From Planctomycetota bacterium (lineage in GTDB: Bacteria > Planctomycetota > Planctomycetia > Pirellulales > Thermoguttaceae): 11,099 nt of DNA. This document shows positions 7,006-11,099 of this stretch, one piece after another. The stretch lies in the NCBI GenBank assembly GCA_021784975.1, contig JAJYGU010000119.1:1-11099 (forward strand), read 5' to 3'. The stretch's first letter is position 1; every line of letters begins with the position of its first letter. The notes under the pieces are model-generated. The model was not told the DNA's origin, ran no database searches, and saw only the letters and a program-made list of their open reading frames with translations. The translations under genes were made by a program, and so were the position numbers.

Positions 7006-8564
7006 GGTTGCGATTGTGTTTTCTCAACGGTTGCGGTGGCCTTTGCGGCCGGCCAGGCCTCGGCATCGTGGTTCCTTAGCCAGGCGTCGATCATCCGAGG
7101 ACTGACCATGGTGACGTAGTGCAAGTCTTTGGGGACGCTGGTCACATTGTGCGGAGGGGCGGCGGCTTGCGAATAGACGCCAATAATCCGTCCCGCGCGG
7201 TTCAGCACCGGACTGCCGTCGACGCAGACTCCTTTGGGAATTTCGGCACCCACGTGGAGCAGCTTGGCAGGAGCCGACTGCCCCGGCAGTCCGCCGAACG
7301 AACTAATCACCAGTATCTCCCCGTCCACCGGCCTTGGCTGAAACTCGCTCTTGTTGAAACGTGTGACCTGCTTTACTTGGTGCATATAGCCGAGACAGGT
7401 GACCGGCATGCCGTCGCCCACGTCGGCCAGATCCTCGACCGGGGCCAGGGGCGCGAATTGTGGTAGCCCGCCCCCTACCGTCAGCAAGCCGATGTCGTAA
7501 TACACGTAAGCGGTCGAGTTCTTTTCGGCCAAGGAGTCGTACGCGCGGTTGACTCGCATCTTTTGCACTTCCTGCTTGAAATCCGCAGCCGGCCGCGTGA
7601 TCCAAGCCTTGAATCCCTGCTGGCGATAAGTGGCCAACTGTTGGGCTGCCCTGGCGGTGGTCAACAGCGTGTCGTGGGCGACGGCGACACAGGTGGCCAA
7701 AGGCCAGGCATACTCGCCCTTTTCCACCTGAACCACGAACACGGCCTCACGAAGTGCGGCCAAAGGAGCGACCGCCTTCTCGTGCGGCTTATCCGGCTTG
7801 TCCAGGCTGTCCGGGGTGGATGCGGCCGGTGAAGTCGGCGTCGCGCTGCGCCCTGGCGGCGTAGGCGCCGAAGACATTGGGGAGGCAGAGGGCGGAACGA
7901 CCACGACCGTCGGAGCTGACGACAGCCGCACCGCCACGAGTGCCACCATGCCAGACAGCAGACAGACTATTGCCAGGACCAACAGTGCCAGCCCGGCCAA
8001 CGCCCAGATGGCCCAGCGCCGCTCACCATTGGCAGCAAGCACCGGCGTCGCACCGATATGGAGTTGGGCATCCATCGTCGGCGGACTCCTCATCACGGTC
8101 GCTTCGGCGATCGGTGGCCTCCGCGGAACCAGCTCCGGCGGAGGCACGGAGGGCATGGCCGGAGCTCGATCGGGCGGATTGAAAAGCGGCGGTGTCGGAG
8201 CAATCGAGCCTGGCGGGCGGGCCAGCTCGCCAAGCGGCGGCGTATGATGGGCCGCCACGCTGCCCACGATGCTGAACAAGAAATCCGGGCCCGACTCCGA
8301 CATCCGCACCACGTTGCCGGAGCTAAGCCGCGTTGGGCCGCGCACGGGAGTCTGATCGATCCACACCTCACCGCCGGTGGCGCGGAAATACCAGCCGTCA
8401 TCCTGCAAGCGAAAAAGGACCGAGCGGCTTTTTGCCGCCGGGTCGCGCCGGGCATCGAAACAGATCTGGCAATCGGCAGCCGCCCCGGCGCGGAACTCCT
8501 TCTCGTTCAGCACCAGCCGCTCGCCTTGCCGTGCGCCCGAAAGGATGAAGATTTCCACCGGCAA
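7002..8564 (-). CDS. FHA-like / transmembrane / inactive trypsin-like protein
   Basis: Numbered from the TTG at 8564 (520 residues). Residues about 3-98 resemble an FHA domain (opening VEIFILSGARQGERL). The usual Gly-Arg is Gly-Ala (27-28), the Ser-Arg pair is kept (46-47), and the His and Asn of the canonical motifs are absent. A proline-rich linker leads to one membrane segment (about 184-212) preceded by ERR, suggesting N-in/C-out. After a second Pro/Ser/Thr linker, about 267-497 look like a trypsin-2 fold: TTARAA where TxAHxV is expected (Arg305 for His), YYDIGLL with the catalytic Asp357 kept, and CVDGSPV where GxSGSPV is expected (Asp449 for Ser). It is therefore probably a pseudoprotease. 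Start choice: GGAGG (8573-8577) lies 8 nt before this TTG; GTG at 8558 is an alternative. The longer frame from TTG 8678 would translate a palindromic repeat. Its stop overlaps the Hsp70 start. Confidence 0.82.
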   Translation of the reverse strand: MPVEIFILSGARQGERLVLNEKEFRAGAAADCQICFDARRDPAAKSRSVLFRLQDDGWYFRATGGEVWIDQTPVRGPTRLSSGNVVRMSESGPDFLFSIVGSVAAHHTPPLGELARPPGSIAPTPPLFNPPDRAPAMPSVPPPELVPRRPPIAEATVMRSPPTMDAQLHIGATPVLAANGERRWAIWALAGLALLVLAIVCLLSGMVALVAVRLSSAPTVVVVPPSASPMSSAPTPPGRSATPTSPAASTPDSLDKPDKPHEKAVAPLAALREAVFVVQVEKGEYAWPLATCVAVAHDTLLTTARAAQQLATYRQQGFKAWITRPAADFKQEVQKMRVNRAYDSLAEKNSTAYVYYDIGLLTVGGGLPQFAPLAPVEDLADVGDGMPVTCLGYMHQVKQVTRFNKSEFQPRPVDGEILVISSFGGLPGQSAPAKLLHVGAEIPKGVCVDGSPVLNRAGRIIGVYSQAAAPPHNVTSVPKDLHYVTMVSPRMIDAWLRNHDAEAWPAAKATATVEKTQSQP

Positions 8565-8572
8565 TTTTCCGC

Positions 8573-8577
8573 CCTCC
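8573..8577 (-). promoter_or_regulatory. Ribosome-binding site deciding the FHA gene start
   Basis: GGAGG on the minus strand stands 8 nt before TTG 8562-8564 and 14 nt before GTG 8556-8558. It lies downstream of the repeat element, so it supports a start inside rather than before that element. Confidence 0.55.
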
Positions 8578-8578
8578 G

Positions 8579-8689
8579 AACTCCGCCCTATCGGCCGAAA
8601 GGGGACAGTCCCATTTTGGGCGTCCTGCCAAAAATCGGGACAGTCCCCGCCTTCCGCCCTCTCCCTGCCCCTTTTCAAACTCCGCCCTA
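8579..8689. repeat. Palindromic insertion flanked by a 12-bp direct repeat
   Basis: AACTCCGCCCTA occurs at 8579-8590 and again at 8678-8689 in the same orientation. Between the copies is a 48-nt imperfect dyad (8601-8648) whose ends are GGGGACAGTCCC and GGGACAGTCCCC, each itself nearly palindromic. The inner arms ATTTTGGGC and GCCAAAAAT pair to form a second level. It separates the exported-protein gene from the FHA gene within one operon. The outer repeats could be a target-site duplication, or chance similarity in a C-rich spacer. The left copy lies before the FHA start; the right copy overlaps the stop codon of the upstream gene. Confidence 0.6.
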
Positions 8690-9835
8690 ATTGGTCTCCC
8701 CCGGCTTGGGCGGGGCGTTCTGATCGCCTCCGTCGCCCGCCCGGTTCGGCCGGTAGGCCAGATAAAGTTGGCGCATTCCGGCAAAGAGCTTCTTGTACAC
8801 GCCTTCGTCTCCCTTCTCGGGAGGCGCGAATTCCAGTCCGTTCTGATACATATGTTTCATCAGATCGGTCAGCCTGTCGCCTTGAAACTGAAGGCTGCCG
8901 CTGCGGACGAAGGCTTTGGGGGCAGCCACCGCTCGGAGGTCCGTCCGTAGTGCCGCCCTCAAGAAGCGTCGGGCGGCCAGATAGTTGCCGAATTCCACCG
9001 AGGACTTTTGCCGCCGCTCTCTGGGATAAACCTCCTCCAGCTTGCGCAGCAGCCCATCGACGTCCTTCATGACCTTATCCCGGCTCGCATCGCTGACCTC
9101 ATGTTTGCCCTTGATCTCCTTGACCATTTGCGTCACCGTCTGCTCATAGTTCTCGCGCGGCCCTTGGAACTCGTCGCTCCGCAAGGCCGGCGGCCAGCGG
9201 GGCTCAAGCGGGTTGGGCGAGCCGGACGCCGGGGCGACGAAGCGGCTCCCCCTGCTGCCGCCGTCGCTGAGAAGGAGCATCTCCAGGTCCGACTTTTCCA
9301 GCTTCAGATCGAACGCCGCGCTGCCGGACCCCTTGTGGTTGTCCCAATCATAGCGCATCATCGGCCCCGACAGCTCGCGGAACAACCAGTTCAACGGGAC
9401 CGAGGGGTCGGCGTTCAGCAGGCCCTGGTCATTGCCTTCCACCAGCTTCCGCATGACGTCCCGCAGCTTGCCTTGGCGGGTGATGTAATTCGGATGATCC
9501 CTCCGCCACCGCTCCCAATAGAGGTCGACCATCTCGTCGCGGGCTTTGATGCCCTTCACCCAATTGTCGATTTCCTGCGAGACCGCCTCGGCGTTGATCT
9601 TCCGCGCGGTGGCGGCATACTGCAAGAAGACGCCACAGGCGGCCGCGTAGTTGGCCTCGGCATTGATGATGGTCGAGGCCGGAGTGGCTCCCGCCGGCTG
9701 AACGAAGATCATGGGCTGAACAGGCATGGTCTGGGTCGGCTGCGCCGAGGCAGAATAGGTGGCACCCAGTGGGATGCGGAAGAGCAAGCCCCAGATGGTT
9801 GCCCAAAACAAGGCGTTGGCCATGTGCCATCGCAT
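8687..9835 (-). CDS. Exported protein of unknown function
   Basis: I do not recognise this family. The start is ATG 9833-9835 with AGGAGG (9844-9849) 8 nt upstream, giving 382 residues. A longer in-frame start at 9961 would include a repeat (GNGGTVPGATR) and is unlikely. The N-terminus has a hydrophobic segment (ALFWATIWGLLFRIPLGA, residues 8-25) followed by small residues ending SASA before QPTQT, consistent with a signal peptide cleaved near residue 31. A short low-complexity stretch rich in Pro/Gln/Met follows. The rest is mostly charged, probably helical segments (about 57-135 and 225-330), with a Gly/Ser/Pro-rich loop near 190-215 and a disordered Pro/Gly/Asn tail. No catalytic motif and only one cysteine (residue 67) are visible. 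As first gene of the operon it probably acts outside the cytoplasmic membrane, alongside the exported half of the next protein. That is inference. Confidence 0.8.
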   Translation of the reverse strand: MRWHMANALFWATIWGLLFRIPLGATYSASAQPTQTMPVQPMIFVQPAGATPASTIINAEANYAAACGVFLQYAATARKINAEAVSQEIDNWVKGIKARDEMVDLYWERWRRDHPNYITRQGKLRDVMRKLVEGNDQGLLNADPSVPLNWLFRELSGPMMRYDWDNHKGSGSAAFDLKLEKSDLEMLLLSDGGSRGSRFVAPASGSPNPLEPRWPPALRSDEFQGPRENYEQTVTQMVKEIKGKHEVSDASRDKVMKDVDGLLRKLEEVYPRERRQKSSVEFGNYLAARRFLRAALRTDLRAVAAPKAFVRSGSLQFQGDRLTDLMKHMYQNGLEFAPPEKGDEGVYKKLFAGMRQLYLAYRPNRAGDGGDQNAPPKPGETN

Positions 9836-9843
9836 GGTTTCTT

Positions 9844-9849
9844 CCTCCT
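9844..9849 (-). promoter_or_regulatory. Consensus ribosome-binding site of the operon's first gene
   Basis: A full AGGAGG on the minus strand lies 8 nt before ATG 9833-9835. It fixes the start of the exported protein and rules out the longer open frame that begins at 9961. Confidence 0.8.
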
Positions 9850-9907
9850 GCAAGCGAGAACCCACGTAGCACGCACAGGCCCTAGCAGCCATACGGCGGG
9901 TGGCGCC

Positions 9908-9920
9908 GGGGACTGTCCCC
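9908..9920. repeat. Single GGGGACTGTCCCC palindrome in operon leader
   Basis: This 13-bp palindrome (one odd central base) matches the end arms of the element at 8601-8648. It lies between the predicted operon promoter (9973-10001) and the start codon at 9835, so it would be transcribed in the 5' leader. It may be a repeat remnant or a binding site; the sequence cannot tell which. Confidence 0.55.
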
Positions 9921-9972
9921 CCGTTACCCCACTGGCCCGCCAGGGGTGCACGAGCCCCCAACGACGCCGTCC

Positions 9973-10001
9973 ATCCTAGCGAACCCGGCCGCTCCTTTCA
10001 A
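9973..10001 (-). promoter_or_regulatory. sigma-70 type promoter for the three-gene operon
   Basis: On the minus strand TTGAAA (10001-9996) is followed after exactly 17 nt by TAGGAT (9978-9973). Transcription would start near 9966, leaving a leader of about 130 nt before the ATG at 9835. Both boxes differ slightly from consensus. It is the only well-spaced pair I noticed between the phosphoketolase stop and the operon. Confidence 0.55.
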
Positions 10002-10055
10002 GAGGATCGCGGCACATCGACGCGGCGAGCGTGCACGATAGGGTTCGCCAGGGAC

Positions 10056-10119
10056 CTTGCGGTAGCTCGCCGCAAGAAGCGATCGCGCGGGTTGGTGCGC
10101 GACGCGAAGCGTTCGTCGC
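10056..10119. repeat. Two short hairpins in the gene-free region
   Basis: CTTGCGG-7 nt-CCGCAAG (10056-10076) is a perfect 7-bp stem. GCGACG-9 nt-CGTCGC (10099-10119) is a perfect 6-bp stem related in sequence to the palindromes further on at 10184-10237. They belong to the repeat-filled gap at 9836-10434, which shows no credible gene on either strand. Confidence 0.5.
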
Positions 10120-10135
10120 CTAGCCACGCTGTGAT

Positions 10136-10286
10136 GGTAGCGGCGAGTTTCAACCCGCTGTGGCGATTGCGGTATTGGCTAATCGTCGCGTAGCGACGAC
10201 CGAATGCCTCGGTCTTTTCAAGCGTCGCTACGCGACGCCGGAACCGCCCGCGCCATTCAATCCGTGGGTTGAAACCCACGGCTACC
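10136..10286. repeat. 151-nt foldback (inverted-repeat) element
   Basis: The ends are inverted copies: GGTAGC (10136-10141) and GCTACC (10281-10286), each followed inward by a GTTTCAACCC-type block. The inner ends are a perfect 15-bp inverted pair, CGTCGCGTAGCGACG (10184-10198) and CGTCGCTACGCGACG (10223-10237). The centre carries a small hairpin ACCGA-ATGCC-TCGGT (10199-10213). The right arm also holds its own palindrome CCGTGGG/CCCACGG (10262-10281). Arms of about 62-64 nt match strongly at both ends and poorly in the middle. There is no open frame, so any mobility would have to be supplied in trans (MITE-like). I see no clear target duplication. Confidence 0.65.
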
Positions 10287-10293
10287 CTCGCGC

Positions 10294-10308
10294 CGTCGCT
10301 CCGCGACG
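10294..10308. repeat. Third copy of the CGTCGC-type palindrome
   Basis: CGTCGCTCCGCGACG differs by one base from the 15-bp arm at 10223-10237. It lies just outside the foldback element, so the 15-bp unit occurs independently of it. The remaining sequence to 10434 holds no recognisable gene or terminator. Confidence 0.55.
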
Positions 10309-10434
10309 CGCGGCAAATCCCGCTATTTGAGCCCCGCGAATCCTCGCAGATTTGTTGGAACCGCGCCGGCCGAGGAGGAACAGGTCCATTTTTTCGGCCA
10401 ACGGTTGGTCTGCCCAAGCGGCGAGACGCTGCTT

Positions 10435-11099
10435 CTACGATGACCGTGCTCCGCCCCAGGTCCAGTCGCGGATCTCCGGCAGGTCTTCGCCATATCTGTG
10501 GATGTACTGCTTGTGCTCGACCAGCTTGTCCTTGAGCTGCTGTTTGAGGTAGATGCCCTTCTCGCCGGACTTGGGCACGCGGTCGATGGTGTCCATCACC
10601 AGGTGGAAGCGGTCCAACTCGTTCAAGACCGTCATGTCGAAGGCGGTGGTGATGGTGCCCTCCTCCTTGTAGCCGCGGACGTGGATGTTGTGGTGGTTGG
10701 CGCGGCGGTAGGTGAGCCGGTGGATGAGCCACGGGTAGGCATGAAAGGCGAAGATCACCGGCTTGTCTTTGGTGAACAACTCGTCGAAGTCCACTTCGCT
10801 TAGGCCGTGCGGGTGCTCGCTCTGCGGCTGCAACCGCATCAGATCGACCACGTTGACCACCCGGATCCTAAGCTCCGGAATGTGTTGGCGGAGGATGGAG
10901 ACGGCGGCCAGCGTCTCCAGGGTGGGCACGTCGCCGCAGCAGGCCATCACCACGTCGGGCGGCGCGTCCTGGTCGTTGCTGGCCCACGACCAGATGCCGA
11001 TGCCCTGGGTGCAGTGCTTGACGGCCGCGTCCATGGTCAGCCACTGCGGGGCCGGGTGCTTGCCGGCCACCACCACGTTGACGTAGTGCCGGCTCCGCA
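10435..11099 (-). CDS. xfp: Xylulose-5-phosphate/fructose-6-phosphate phosphoketolase, C-terminal part
   Basis: A thiamine-diphosphate-dependent phosphoketolase cleaves xylulose-5-phosphate or fructose-6-phosphate with phosphate, giving acetyl phosphate plus glyceraldehyde-3-phosphate or erythrose-4-phosphate, in the cytoplasm. The window holds the last 220 residues; the gene continues past the right edge. Typical C-terminal features are readable: RHYVNVVVAGKHPAPQWL at the edge, VVNVVDLMRLQP, FHAYPWLIHRL, RGYKEEGTITTAFDM, and the characteristic ending HRYGEDLPEIRDWTWG. Family members are usually near 800 residues, so roughly a quarter is visible. The thiamine-binding N-terminal half cannot be inspected. 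These motifs separate it from transketolase. It lies about 430 nt upstream of the operon promoter, separated by repeats, so it is probably an independent transcription unit. Confidence 0.95.
   Translation of the reverse strand, partial: RSRHYVNVVVAGKHPAPQWLTMDAAVKHCTQGIGIWSWASNDQDAPPDVVMACCGDVPTLETLAAVSILRQHIPELRIRVVNVVDLMRLQPQSEHPHGLSEVDFDELFTKDKPVIFAFHAYPWLIHRLTYRRANHHNIHVRGYKEEGTITTAFDMTVLNELDRFHLVMDTIDRVPKSGEKGIYLKQQLKDKLVEHKQYIHRYGEDLPEIRDWTWGGARSS

Noticed and set aside
8565..8678. Extension of the FHA gene to TTG 8678
   Set aside because: The added residues translate a palindromic repeat, and a good GGAGG lies after it, 8 nt before TTG 8564.
9836..9961. Extension of the exported-protein gene to 9961
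   Set aside because: It would bury the signal peptide 42 residues inside, translate a repeat, and ignore the AGGAGG before ATG 9835.
9008..9979. 323-codon plus-strand frame opposite the exported-protein gene
   Set aside because: The opposite strand has a consensus ribosome-binding site, start and signal peptide; this frame has no recognisable feature.
9836..10434. CRISPR array or heat-shock CIRCE operator
   Set aside because: Repeats here are inverted and irregularly spaced with no regular direct repeat-spacer pattern, and no TTAGCACTC/GAGTGCTAA pair is present before the Hsp70 operon.
9998..10732. 244-codon minus-strand frame overlapping the phosphoketolase end
   Set aside because: Its first part is a frame-shifted reading of the phosphoketolase 3' end and the rest runs through inverted repeats; it has no domain or ribosome-binding site.

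Overview
The window looks like chromosomal DNA of a GC-rich planctomycete, most likely from the Pirellulales or a relative. The main clue is the gene at 2810-4861. It opens with a degenerate J-like module (YHRWLGIPP followed by NHYRLLGLELFEDDP) that I know as an abundant, planctomycete-typical N-terminal domain. Proline-rich linkers between cytoplasmic and exported domains, scattered short palindromes such as GGGGACAGTCCC and GTGGGTTGAAACCCAC, and a phosphoketolase gene also fit. The assignment is an inference; no rRNA or marker gene is present.

Layout on the + strand: a SWIM zinc-finger SNF2-family helicase (to 2381, 5' end probably off the window), then a consensus-like sigma-70 promoter (2475-2503). 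The promoter is followed by a foldable leader of about 90 nt and a tRNA-Cys(GCA) gene (2601-2672). Next comes the J-like/transmembrane/Ig-like protein (2810-4861). Two related hairpin units at 4903-5020 lie where this gene meets the minus-strand operon tail to tail.

Layout on the - strand, in order of transcription: the 3' part of a phosphoketolase gene (11099-10435), a gene-free stretch of about 600 nt holding a 151-nt foldback repeat and a promoter (9973-10001), then an apparent three-gene operon. The operon encodes an exported protein of unknown function (9835-8687), a membrane protein with an FHA-like domain and a trypsin-like domain that lacks two catalytic residues (8564-7002), and an Hsp70/DnaK-family chaperone (7005-5029). 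The last two overlap by ATGA. Palindromic repeats sit in the operon leader and between its first two genes.

The most interesting reading is that the operon plus the convergent J-like gene form an envelope-linked chaperone module. An Hsp70 with intact ATPase motifs is encoded next to two single-pass membrane proteins of parallel design: cytoplasmic N-domain, proline-rich linker, membrane segment, linker, exported C-domain. Their recognisable domains look inactivated: J-like without HPD, FHA without its phosphothreonine-binding arginine, and trypsin-like without His and Ser. Inert adaptor domains around an active Hsp70 is my inference, not a known system.
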